Assembly (NCBI GenBank): GCA_963921195.1
Contig: OY992540.1
Coordinates: 17,305,136 to 17,369,135 of the forward strand
DNA: 64,000 nucleotides
Origin: Pegoplata infirma
Lineage: Eukaryota; Arthropoda; Insecta; Diptera; Anthomyiidae
Reading direction: 5' to 3'
Under the pieces are notes generated by a model. That model was not told where the DNA came from. It made no database searches and was given only the letters and a program-made list of their open reading frames with translations. This document shows positions 22,082 to 35,800 of the stretch, piece after piece (the stretch's first letter is position 1; each line of letters opens with the position of its first letter). Both the position numbers and the translations under genes were made by a program.

Positions 22082-25000
22082 TTAAAATAATGTACAAAAA
22101 AATTTGATAACTAAAGCAATTTTTAAATAACTTAATAATGCTATGGTCTTGGCATTATTGGAATAATGTGTATAATTAAATGTACTATTTGATTCCGAAA
22201 TCCATTCCCTAAATATACTAACATTTGCATAAACACCGGGCTTATTAATTTGTGCACAGCCAATACCCCATGATACTACACCGGTTAAAACCCCATTGCA
22301 TTCTAAGGGACCACCGGAGTCTCCCTGACAAGTATCAATACCACCCATCATATAGCCAGCACAGATCATAGTTGAAGGTAAAAGACCATAACCTAAAGCA
22401 CACTGTGCATATGAAATAATTGGTACAATGGCAGCTTGAAGATTTGGTGATATAGAACCCTTAAAATAAAATAAAAAATAAAACAATTAAAATTTCAAAT
22501 GTGAATAATTCAAACTAAACAATTTAATTGAATTCGCAATGATGGAAGTACTCTGTGGTACAGAGTAGATTTTGTTCTTTTGTATAATGCCATCTCCATT
22601 TTTAGAGATGGTACTCTGTATTACAAACTATTCCAGCACAATGAATGCGGTTTTAAAATTAAAGGCTTCGACACAATGTCGGAGTACTCTGTACTACAGA
22701 GTACCATCTCTAAAAATTGAGAAGACATCATACAAAAGTGTGAGTGCGTAAGAGAAAGGAACAAAATCCACTCTCTGGCACAGAGTACTCCGTCTTTGTA
22801 AATCAATCAAAAAAACGTATAAATGAATCTATAGTTATCGATAAATCGGTAACACAATATTTTCTAAAGAAAATTCTGTAGTTATTGGTAGAAACATTTG
22901 TAGTTTTCACCACTACAACATTTGTCTAAAAAAATTGTGTAGTTATCGATAAATCGACATTTCTTTAATTCTGTATTTAACTTACAAATAAAAAGTTATC
23001 GATAACACAAAATTTTCTAGAGAAGATTTTATAGCCATCGATAAATATGTTAAACACAATTTTCTATATAATAGAATTTTCTATATTATTTATTTTCGAT
23101 AACACAAAACTTTCTACAGGAAATTCTTGTTATCAATTACACAAAATATAAAAAATTCTGACAGTGTTACCGATAAGCACAAAATTTTCTTTAGAAAACT
23201 CTTAACGTGTTATAGATTTTTCGATATCTAAAGAATTTTTAGAGAAATTTTTGTATTATCAATAACTTTAGACTTTTCAATATACTTAATTTATCGCTTA
23301 CTACAAAATTTTAAAAATCGATAACACAAAATTTCTATTTATAGAACTGTTGTTATCTAAAAATCGATACGCGCGTGTGTGCCCATCTCTATTTCCTATA
23401 GAAAACTCAAAGTTATCGATAGCACAAAATTTTCTATTGAAAATTCTGTAGTGAAATTCTACAGTTATCGATAAATGAATAAAATGACAAAAAAATCTAT
23501 AGAAAAATCTTAAGCTAGGTTTGCCAAAAAAAATCAATAGTAAAGGTGAATTCTCAATGACAGATTACTCTGTGCAAGAGAGTGGATTTTATTCCTTTCT
23601 CTTTCGCACTTACACATTTTTTGTATAATGTCGTCTCTATTTGTAGAGATGGTACTCTGTAGTACAGAGTACTCCGACATTGTGTCGGAGCCTTAAAGGT
23701 ACCATCTCTAAAAATAGAGATACCATCATACAAAAAATGTGTAAGTGCGAAAGAGAAAGGAACAAAATCCACTCTCTGGCACAGAGTACTCCGTCATTGT
23801 GAATTCAGCTTAAAGGTAAATAACTATTCAGTTTTTTCTATAGAAAATACTAACTTATGGATAATACAAAAATTTCTATAGAAAATTCTGTAGTTATCGA
23901 TTAACCGATCACACAAAATGTTCTGTAGAAAATTTTGTAGCTATCGATATCACATTTTTTATAGAAAATACTATACCCAGCAAAACTTGCATGACTTCCA
24001 GAACTAGTGCTGGAGTACTTCTTTTTTGCTCGACTAGTTCTCTATCTCGTTCTCAGAGTATTTGTTTCATGGAAGTGGTGCAGAAGTCATGTACGACTAG
24101 TTCCAAATCACTACTTCCCAAACTACTCCAAAAAGCTCTTTGGAATCAAAATATTACCCTTTTGGATCACTTCTAGAACTAGTTGTGACATCACTAGTTC
24201 CAGGATGCTCTTTGAGAACCTATCGTGACAAGCTTTGAAGTACTTCTTGAACTAGTTATTTTTGAATAACTCCGAAAAGTTTTGCTGGTTATAGTGATCG
24301 AAAAATCGATATCATAAAATATTTTGTAGAAAGTTATATAGCAGTCAATATCAGAAAATTAGAAAAAAATACATTTATCGATAACACAAAATTTTCTTTA
24401 GAAAATTAAATAGTAATCTATACAATAATAAAGCAAAGTTTTTTGTAGAAAATTTTACGGATTCTATATAGTTTTTGAAAACACAAACTTTTCAATAAAA
24501 AATTCTATAGTTATTGACAACGCAAATTTTTCTTTAGAAAATTTAAACGTTTTCGATAACACAAAATGTTCTTTATCGATAACACCGAATTTTCTAGCGA
24601 AAATTCTGTAGTTATCAATTTATTGTTGACAAAAAACTCTATAGGAAATTCTTTAGTTATCGATTTATCGATAACATGAAATTTTCTTTAAAAAATTCTA
24701 TAGTTATTAATTTGTCGATAACATAATATAATAATATTATATTATTATATTATTATATTATTATTATTATTATTAATTTGTCGATAACATGAAATTTTCT
24801 GTTGAAAATTCTATAGTTATCGACTTATCGGAAATCAGTTTTTTATATAAAAATTCTACAGTAACTGATTTACCGATAACAGAAACAACTTACATATGGA
24901 ATAAAATCAACTGGCATGTGCAGTCAAAAATTCTCAGATTCTGATAAATTTTTCCGTATAGAAAAATTCTAAGATTATGTGAAATTTTTCGTATTCTCAG

Positions 25001-28000
25001 ATTCTGTGACTTTTTTTTGCATAAAAAAATTCTCATTTTTCATATAAAAAAACAGATTCTGAAAAAAATTTTTAAAAAAATTCTCAGACCATCAGATACT
25101 TTTCGTATTCAGTATTTTCTATAGAAAATACTAACTTATCGATAACAAAAAATTTTCTATAGAAAATTCTGTAGTAAGCAATAAATCGATTACATAGAAA
25201 ATGATGCAGTTATCGATAAGCCGATCACACAAAATGATCTGTAGAAAATTCTTTAGCTATTGATATCACATATTTTTATAGAAAGTTATCGAAAAATAGA
25301 TTTTTTTTTGTAGAAAATTATAAACTATATAAACTACATTTATCGATAACACAATACTATCTTTAAAAAATTATATAGTTATTCATGCAACAATGTCGCT
25401 ATGCACCAATTGGTCTATGCGAAGTGCCGATCTGTCACAGCCACCCTAACCTACATATGGGGCATTCCATGTCAAATCGGACACTTTGAAAAATTTTTTT
25501 TTTAGATTTTCCCAATTTGTTTACAGTTTTTAGTACCCTTCGAAAACTCCTTCGTGGTAAATTTTCATATTTTTTTGATGACCCGTTCGAAAGATATCGA
25601 ATTTTTAAAAATTGGTAGTTTTCTCCTTTACTCAAACTTCTTTTACTCATAACTTCTTCAATAATGGTCCAAATTTCAATTTTTTTTTCTTCAAAATTTT
25701 TGTTTTTTTGCGTACTTTCTAAAAAAAAATCCCAAAAAATTCTTAAAAGCGTTCTAGTATGCGATTTTTAAGTTTTTAAATTTAAATCTCATTTTTGAAA
25801 ATGTTTGTACTCTTCGATTTTTTTGAAATTTTTTTGTGTAAAACTTCTAGCGATTCTACAAATTTTTTGCCCAGGAGGATCGTGGGATAACGATTATTAC
25901 TATTTTTCAAAATTTTTTGAAAAAAATTTATTGTAATTTTCCAATCTTAAAATCATTTCTACTGCTCCAATGGTGCGTCACAGAGGGGTCATTTATAAGA
26001 CCGACCCCCATTAATTTTTACGTCTTAACATTTCTTTTGAACAAACTAATACCCTATCTCCAATTTCTAAGGGGGCTACCACACAAAACGACATTTTTTA
26101 AATTTGCTCCAACCGCTCTAACTGCCCTAATAGTGCCATTAGAGCAACAAAATGTATGACCAACCCACAATATTTTTTTAGTCCAAACATTTTCTCTAAA
26201 CATACCTACCCTCTATCTTTAACTGTTAAGGGGGTCCCCATACAATTTTTTTTATTTTTTGTAAATTTGTTTTATTTAATCTTCTACCGGTCCAATGGTG
26301 CGTCCGAGAGGGGTCATTAGTGAAACCGACCCCCATTTATTTTTACCCTACAACATTTTTTTAAAACATACCTACGCTTCCACTCCCTAAGTAGGCTCCC
26401 ATACAAATAACAGTTGGAGCAAATTTTATAAAAATGTAATTTTGTATGGGAGCCTACTTAGGGAGTGGAGATAAGGCGTAGGTATATTTTAAAAAAATGT
26501 TGTAGGGTAAAAATAAATGGGGGTCGGTCTCACTAATGAGCCCTCTCGGACGCACCATTGGACCGGTAGAAGCTGATTAAATAAAACTAATTTACAAAAA
26601 ATAAAAAAATAAATTTATGGGGACCGCCTTAACAATTAGAGATAGAGGGTAGGTGTGCTCAGAGAAAATGTTTTGAATAAAAAAATATTGTGGGTCGGTC
26701 ATACATTTTGTTGCTCTAAGGGCACTATTAGGACAGTTAGAGCGGTTGGAGCAAATTTTGAAAAATGTCGTTTTGTGTGGGAGCCCCCTTAGAAATTGGA
26801 GATAGGGTATTAGTTTGTTCCAAAGAAATGTTAAGACGTCAAAATTAATGGGGGTCGGTCTTATAAATGACCCCTCTATGACGCTCCATTGGAGCAGTAG
26901 AAATGATTTTAAGATTGAAAAATTACAATAAATTTTTTTCAAAAAATTTAAAAAATAGTAATAATCATTATCCACGATCCTCCTGGGCAAAACATTTTTA
27001 GAATCGATAGAAGTTTTACACAAAAAAATTTCAAAAAAATCGAAGAGTACAAACATTTTCAAAAATGAGATTTAAATTTTAAAACTTAAAAATCGCATAC
27101 TAGAGCGCTTTTAAGAATTTTTTGGGATTTTTTTTTAAAAAGTAGGCAAAAAAACAAAATTTTTTAAAAAAAAAAATTTGAAATTTGGATCATTATTGAA
27201 GAAGTTATGAGTAAAAGAAGTTTGAGGAAAGGAACAAACTACCAATTTTTAAAAATTCGATATCTTTTGAACGGGTCATCAAAAAAATCTGAAAATTTAT
27301 CACGAAGGGGGTTTCGAAGGGTACTAAAAACTGTAAATAAATTGGGAAAATCTAAAAAAAATGTTTCAAAGTGTCCGATTTCACATGGAATGCCCCATAT
27401 ACAATGATACCACCAATTTTTGTATAAAAAATTTTATATTTTCTATAGTTTTTGATAACACAAAGTTTTGTATAAAAAATTTTATAGTTATCGATAACAC
27501 AAATTTTTTTATAATTACATAGTCATCGATAACTAAAATTTTTCCATCGAAAATTAAAAAGTAACGATAAACCGATAACACAATATTTTTTATAGAAAAT
27601 TTTTCGACAAAACGATAACACAAAATTTTCTTTATTGATAACACCAAATTTTTTATAGAAAAGTCTATAATTATCGATTTATTGTTAGTTATAGGGTTAT
27701 CGATAACACGAAATTTTCTTAACAAAATTCTATATATCAATTTATCGACAACACAAAGTTTTAAATATAAAATTTTACAGTTACTGATTTATCGATAACA
27801 CAAAATTTTGTATAGTTGTCTTTAGTTATCGATTAATTGACTACTATAAAATGTTCTATATTAAAATACGTTTAAATAACATAAAATTTTCTATAGAAAA
27901 TTCAATTGATATCACACAATTTTCTTTAGAAAATAGAAAATTCGACTAGTTATCGATAATTTAAAATTTTCTATTAAACTTATTTAAATATTTCACTTAC

Positions 28001-31000
28001 ATTATCTGTCAATGTACCCCATCCACTAACTGTACACATGGTACTTGCTGCCACATAGCCACTATTTAATTCAATCGACTTTACCGTAGGCGAATTCCAT
28101 GGTATAAAACCATTTATAAACAACAGGGCCACATCATTGTTGATAGTTGTGCTATCAAAATCAGGATGACTAACAATTTGTTGTACATTATATTGTAATT
28201 GATTAGTATTCTTAGTAGTTAAATAAGTGTTGCCCATTACAACAGTTAAATCTTTGGCCACATAACTGAAATTAAATTTAAAAAAATTATAAATGTTAGA
28301 AAATGCAGAAAACAAAAAATTGATTAATGTGGTTGTTGAATAAAAAAACAAATACAATTAAATTTTTAATCAATTCAATAAAATATTAAATAACACAGCC
28401 CCATACAAAAAAATGTCTGACCAAGAAACAAGACTCACTAATTCGTATTTTGACCTTCTGAATTCAATTTCGCCATCAGAATTGAATTCTATCGTTGGGT
28501 TCTCCTGTAATTTATAAGGAAAGTCCAAATGGTAAACTTACCTAATTTCTTTGTAAATTTGACTAATTTTAACTTTTTTCTCTAAGTAAAGTTCAAGTAA
28601 AGTTCAAGTCTGATTTATTACTAAGAAAATGAGGGGTTTTTTTTAATAAAAATCTGTTAAAAGTTGTAGAAGTTACATGCTTTTGAACAAAAAAATGCAT
28701 CAATTCAGTTTTATATCGAAATAAACAAATACAACTGATTTTGTATAAAACTGAATTTATGGATTTTTGTTCAAATGCATGTAACTTCAACAATTTTTGA
28801 CGTATTTTATTTAAAAAAAACTCTTATTTGTTCGTAATTCGTCTTGAACTTTGCAAACAGAAAGAAAGTTTAGAAATTTTTAACTTTGTTAAATTTACAA
28901 AGAAATTAGGTAGGTTCACTTTGCGGATTTTCCTTGTAAATTATAGAATTCAAGTCTGATGGCGGAATCGAATTCAGGAGGTCAGAATACATAGGAATTA
29001 GTTGAACCTTTTTAACATGATAATGTTTTTAGGCTGGTGTCTAATTTTAAAAAAGTTGCACACACAAAAAATTATTGGCTAAAAATGTTCAATTAAAAAT
29101 TTTGATTGGTATAACAATTTACTTAATTAAAAGAATTTCAATCAAAAAATTGATTGAATCCGCGTTTTTGTTGATTTAAATTCGTTTCAAATTTTTTCTG
29201 TGCAAAACTCCACCTCAATTTGACTATATAAGCTAACAATTAACGAAAAAGAAAACAAGAACTACTATTTTCATTTTCTTAAACCAAAAATTTTATTAAC
29301 GTGGGGTTGTAACTTGGATAATAATTCACCTCGTGGTGAATAAAAACATTTTTCACCAGCTGTTGAATAAAAAGTAACATAATTATTTTTCAACAAAAAA
29401 AAATTTTTTTTTTTCATCAAATTTTTTTTTTCATATTTTTTTTTTTTTTTCATCAATTTTTTTTTTCATCAATTTTTTTTCCATCATATTTTTTTCCATC
29501 AATTTTTTTTTTTTCATCAATTTTTTTTTTTCATCAATTTTTTTTTTTTTTTTTCATAAAATTTTTTCTTTCATAAAATTTTTTTTTTCATCATTTTTTA
29601 AAAAAATAATTTTTTTTTTTTTTTTTTCATATTTTATTTATTGAATCTTCACTTTAATTCCGTGAACTAACAATAAGTGTTCATATCTTATATCTAAATA
29701 TTCTTAATATTAAGTCCAGCCAGTGCCAGACAAAATTTCATTTTCTCAAATATTTCTTAAATTTATTTGTTTATAAATGTTCTCAAATGCATCTCTCCTT
29801 CCAGTTAGTTAGCTAAATCAGCAGTCACCCTCCTTCTAAGGCGTTGGTGGCCACGATTATTAAGTAGATTTCTTGCCAGATAGTTTGGATGCGTTTCCAG
29901 TTTTCTCATGTAATTTTGGGTGTGTTTTACGATTTCATCTTTAACATAAGCAACATTTAAATCCTTGTGTATGTTGGAATTTCTAACATACCAAGGGGCG
30001 CATGTTATCATTCGTAAAATGTTGTTCTGTTTCCTTTGAATTCTCTCCACATTAGACGATGACGCAGTGCCCCATAGCTGAATGCCGTAGCACCATATAG
30101 GTTTTAAAATTGAATTGTACAACAAAAGCTTACAATCTAAACTAAGTTTAGAGTTCCTTCCAATCAGCCAATTAACTTCAATAGTCTTTAATTTCATCTG
30201 AGATAATTTTGCATCTAAATGTGTTTTCCACGTGAGACGACGATCAAGATGAATACCGAGGTATTTAACATTTGTATGTTGGGGTACATTGTGGTTATTA
30301 ATTTGAATGTGGGGACAAGTTTCTCTTCTCAACGTGAAAGTTACGTGAACACATTTTTGCTCATTTACCTTTATCTTCCACTTTTGTAACCATTCTTCTA
30401 ATTGAAGAATGTGACTCTGCAGTATTCGTGTAGCTTCAAGCGGGTTGTCATGGGTGCTCAAAATAGCAGTATCGTCAGCAAATGTTGAAGTGTGGGTATT
30501 GGAATTTGTTGGCATGTCAGAAGTGTACAGAATGTACAAAAGCGGTCCCAAGATACTACCTTGTGGAACTCCAGCTTGTATAAAATGAGTGGTGCTAACA
30601 AAATCGTTCTCCTTGATCGTAAATTTTCGATTTGTTATATAGCTTTCGAGTAATTTATGCGTATTTGGTGGTAACACATTTTTAATTTTATAGAGTAAAC
30701 CCTCATGCCAAACCTTATCGAATGCTTGTGAGACATCAATAAAAAGTGCGGAGCAATACTTTTTTTCTTCATAGGCTCTTCTAATTTCACTAACCAGTCT
30801 ATGAACTTGCTCAATAGTTCCATGTTTTCTTCTAAATCCAAACTGATGATCCGGAATAGAGTTGTTCTGAGTTACGGTTTTAGTTAATCTGTTTACTAAC
30901 AGTTTTTCGAAAAGTTTGGATAAACTGGACAACAGACTGATAGGTCTATATGATTCAACTTTTGTATGATCTTTGCCTGGCTTGGGTATCATTTTAACGA

Positions 31001-32815
31001 GTGAAACTTTCCATTCTGGGGGATAATGTTAAAGGCGTAATATAGCATTAAAAATAAATAGAATTATTCTTAATGCTATCCGGGGTAACTCCAAAAGCAT
31101 TTTGTTACTGATCGTATCAATACCAAATGCCTTTTTGGGGTTTAAATCAACAACTGCCTTTTCGACCTCTCGCATCTCAAACCGGATGGGTTCTGCTCTG
31201 CGCTGGGGTAAAATTGGTGGCAACTCTACTATAACACTTGATTCATTTGGCGTGAAAACATTTTTTAAGTGTTCAACAAACAGATCTACTTTTTCAGTAT
31301 CATTTCTAGCCCAACCTCCGTCTGGCTTACGCAAAGGAGGCTTACATATGACAGGTCTTTTCAAATTCTTGGTAGCACGCCATAGCGAGTAATCCGTTTT
31401 TGATGTAGGCTCCAAATTTTCTAAAAATCTGTTTAGTGATGCGACTCTCTGCGATTCAAGTAGTCGTCGTAAATTATTTGTACATTCTTTCAATCGTGAT
31501 GTGAGTTGAGGAGATCTGTTCAGTTGCCACTCTCTACGAGCTCTTCTTTTTTCATTTAAGAGTCGTTCGACATCAACAGAAAAAACTGGGTTTTGTCTGG
31601 ATTGTCGGGGGGGTTTATTAGCAAGTCGAGCAGCAAGTTTGAGATTGGATTCAAAATTCCTGAGCGAAAGGTCAATTTCATCTGGTGTTCTTAGCGATAT
31701 GTTTTCTGAGCAGTGAGTACTGAGAAATTTTTTATATTTTAGCCAATTTGTTCCTTTGCCTGTCAGTGCTAAGTCACCAGTGGGGGATACAATTTCTCGG
31801 GGGTTCAGGAGAGTAACAATAGTGGGTGTGTGGTCTGAAGAGAGTTCCAATGAAGATTCTACATTAACGAAATTTCTTTCTATATTTCTAGTCACACCAA
31901 AGTCGATAAGATCAGGAATCTTATTACGATCTGAAGGCCAGTATGTCGGTTCTCCGCTTGAGACCACATCCAGACCCATTTTAGAAATTGTATCAAACAA
32001 CACACGACCTCTCGGGGTAATGAGGCGTGACCCCCAGAATGTATGCTTGGCATTATAGTCGCCAGCTGCCAGAAAACGTGATCCTAGTGATTTAAAAAAA
32101 GTGTCAAACTGATTTCCATTTATTTTAAATCTGGGGGGAGCATAAATGGACGAAATCACTAGGTTCATATTGAACTCCTCTACGCGTATTGTAGTTGCTT
32201 GGAGGTAATCTTCGCAGAGATCACACATAAGATGGTGTTTTAGTCGAGTTTTAATTAGAATGCCTGAGCCTCCACATGCCCTGCCTCTGGGATCTTTTGT
32301 ATCGTAAAGTGTGTAACCATGTACAGAGAAAGCACTTCGAGGAGTCAAATGAGTCTCAGAAACAAGCATTATATCTATTTGCTTGTTTCTGAGAAAATAA
32401 TCAAGCTCGTCTTTGTGTTGGCGTATGCCGTTTGCGTTCCAGAAACATATTTTAAGACTGTTCATGGTTTACTTAACACAGCCTGCAATAACATAGACTG
32501 CATTCTCACTATCTCCTGCATCATGTTCCCCATTGTATTCGTGAAGTTCGATATTGACTGAACTAACGTATCAATTGTTGCCTCGAGTCTACAAAAATTA
32601 AAACTTTGGGTAGTGGGGTGATCTTGAGGATTTTCAGCATTGAGTTGAGAATTCGGTTCCGTATTTTGTGTCGTTTTTATACCCTCCACTCTGGTGATAG
32701 AGGGTATATATAAGTTTGTCATTCCGTATGTAACACATTGAAATATTGGTTTAGGACCCCATAAAGTATATATATTCATGATCCCTGATCGATTTTAAGT
32801 CGATCTAACGATGTC

Positions 32816-32847
<32 letters not shown>

Positions 32848-35800
32848 CGTCTGTCTGTCTGTCTGTTGAAATCACGTTTTTGGCAAAAATCCGGAACCGA
32901 TTTAAACGCTTGGGGTACCAAAAGTTGCGTAATTTTCCCAGGCAAAAACTGGTGTATTTTTTATTGAAATCGGTTAAGTATTTTAAAAGTTATGAGTGAT
33001 TTTCTGATTTTCTGATTTTGATCATAGTTTTTTTTAACATAACCCTAAATTAACTCATATTTTGTGTAGATACAAACATAACAAAGAATACGGAAATGAA
33101 AAAAAAAACGGAGATAAAGAAAAAAATCTTTACAAAAAACTTTAAAATATGTAAAACAAAATCTAAATTTAATAAAAAAAAAGTTCGTTAAGTAATAATA
33201 AAAAAATTGAGTTATTTTTATGTACATACATAGCATGAGTGTGTGTGTGTCCGTTTTTTGCTTCGTCATATTAACGGGGTTGCCAGACTTTTTTTTGGCT
33301 GTGTCGCCAAATCGGATGGAAAATATCGCCAAAATTCAATTTTGTTCAGATTTCTCAAAAAAAAAAAATATTTTCATTTAAAAAAAATAAATTTTGTTAA
33401 ATAATAAAAGACAGAAATAAACTTTATGGCAAAAATCGCCCAAATCCGGAAATCTATATATATAAAAGAGTAATGTGACTGACTGACATACTCATTCATC
33501 ATCGCCCAGCCCAAACCGCTTAAGTTAGAGACTTGAAAATTGGACTGTAGGTTGACCTCCCGGAATAAAGATCCACTAAGGATGGATTTTTGCCAATGTT
33601 GATTCTAAGGGGATAAAAAGGGTAAAAAACTGTACTTTTGGTACTTTTTAAATCTCCTGATATAATGATCATAGAGACTTGAAATTTGGACTGTATGTTC
33701 ACCTCCCGGAATATAGATCCATTAAGGGTGGGTTTTTGCAAGTGTTGATTCTAAGGGGGTCAAAAGGGTAAAAACTGTACTTTTGGTGCTTTTTATATCT
33801 CCTGAAATAATGGTCATAGAAACTTGAAATTTGGACAGTATGTTCACATCCTGGAATATAGATCCAGTACGGCTGGATTATTTCCAATGTTGATTCTAAG
33901 GGGGTAAAAAGGGAAAAATTCTGTACTTTTGGTACCCTTTATATTTCCTTAAAAAAATTGTCACATAGACTTAAAATTTGGACTGCATGTTCACATCCCG
34001 GAATAAAGATCCCCTAAGACTTGGTTTTTGCGAATGATATTTCTAATAGGGTAAAAAGGGTAAAAATATGTACTTTTGTTAAATTTTATATTTCCTTAAA
34101 TAATGGTACTAGAAAATTGAAATTTGCAATGTCGGTTCACCTTCCGGAAAAAAGATTCACTAATAGGTAAAAAAGTACTTTTGGTACTTTTTTTTATTTA
34201 CTGAAATAATAGTTAATCAAACTTAAAATTTAGAATGTAAGTTCCTTTAGTAAAATAAAACATTCTAGAGCAAGTTCTTTCCGAAAATTCTGTAGGGTTT
34301 TCAAAAAGTACCTTTTATAAAAGGTTCCTTTATAAAAAGTACCTTTTATAAAAAGTACCTTTTATAAAAAGTACCTTTTATAAAAAGTACCTTTTATAAA
34401 AAGTACCTTTTATAAAAAGTACCTTTTATAAAAATTACCTTTTATAAAAAGTACCTTTTATAAAAAGTACCTTTTATACACTCAAAAAAAAAAAACTGTA
34501 AAGTTGGCAAAAAATTTAGTTAAATTTAACTAAAAAAACACCTGATTTTGAACCTACTAAATTTCTAGTTAATTTAACAAAAAATATTTAGTTAACTTTT
34601 CGTAGAATGAATGTAGCAAAAAAACAGTAATTTTAACTAAAAATTCAGCTGAAAATTTCGTAACATTTTTTATTAGGTGAATTCAGCTAACCTTTTTTTT
34701 AAATAAAAAAAAAAAAAATATTTTTCACAGCGTTAAGTTCAGCTTAAGTAGGACTAATGAGATTTGCATAGGAGGCTACACAAGAAATGTTTAAAATTTT
34801 CGACTTGACAAAAATGTTACAAAAAATCAGCAAATTAATTAGTAAAAATTCGTAAACTCAGTTTTAAAGTCAACAAAAAAAATTAATTCCAAATTTGTAC
34901 AAAACTAGTATTTTCGTAAATCGAACTTAACTAAAAAAAGTAGTTAAAACGCTGATTTTAACTAAAAATTTGCTAAAAAGCCAGTAAACTCGAGTTAACA
35001 AAAAAAAGTTTGGTAACTTTACAGTTTTATTTTTTTGAGTGTAAAAAGTGCCTTTTATAAAAAGTACCTTTTATAAAAAGTACCTTTTATAAAAAGTACC
35101 TTTTATAAAAAGTACCTTTTATAAAAAGCACCTTTTATATAAAGTACCTTTTATAAAAAGTACCTTTTATAAAAAGTACCTTTTATAAAAAGTACCTTTT
35201 ATAAAAAGTACCTTTTATAAAAAGTACCTTTTATAAAAAGTACCTTTTATAAAAAGTACCTTTTATAAAAAGTACCTTTTATAAAAAGTACCTTTTATAA
35301 AAAGTACCTTTTATAAAAAGTACCTTTTATAAAAAGTACCTTTTATAAAAAGTACCTTTTATAAAAAGTACCTTTTATAAAAAGTACCTTTTATAAAAAG
35401 TACCTTTTATAAAAAGTACCTTTTATAAAAAGTACCTTTTATAAAAAGTACCTTTTATAAAAAGTACCTTTTATAAAAAGTACCTTTTATAAAAAGTACC
35501 TTTTATAAAAAGTACCTTTTATAAAAAGTACCTTTTATAAAAAGTACCTTTTATAAAAAGTACCTTTTATAAAAAGTACCTTTTATAAAAAGTACCTTTT
35601 ATAAAAAGTACCTTTTATAAAAAGTACCTTTTATAAAAGTACCTTTTATAAAAAGTACCTTTTATAAAAAGTACCTTTTATAAAAAAGTACATTTTATTA
35701 AAAGTACATTTTATTAAAAGTACCTTTTATAAAAAGTACCTTTTATAAAAGGTACCTTTTATAAAAAGTACCTTTTATAAAAAGTACCTTTTATAAAAAG

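Noticed and set aside
26592..27062. 156-aa open frame inside FB1
   Set aside because: The same words occur in mirrored frames of the other arm and in partial FB1 copies with stops; no transposase or other motif.
31102..32058. Plus-strand open frames of 96-100 aa at 31.1-32.1 kb
   Set aside because: Antisense shadows of the jockey ORF2.
33045..33332. 95-aa frame near a (GT)n stretch
   Set aside because: Lies inside the mini-me element and has no motif; low-complexity hydrophobic translation of AT-rich DNA.
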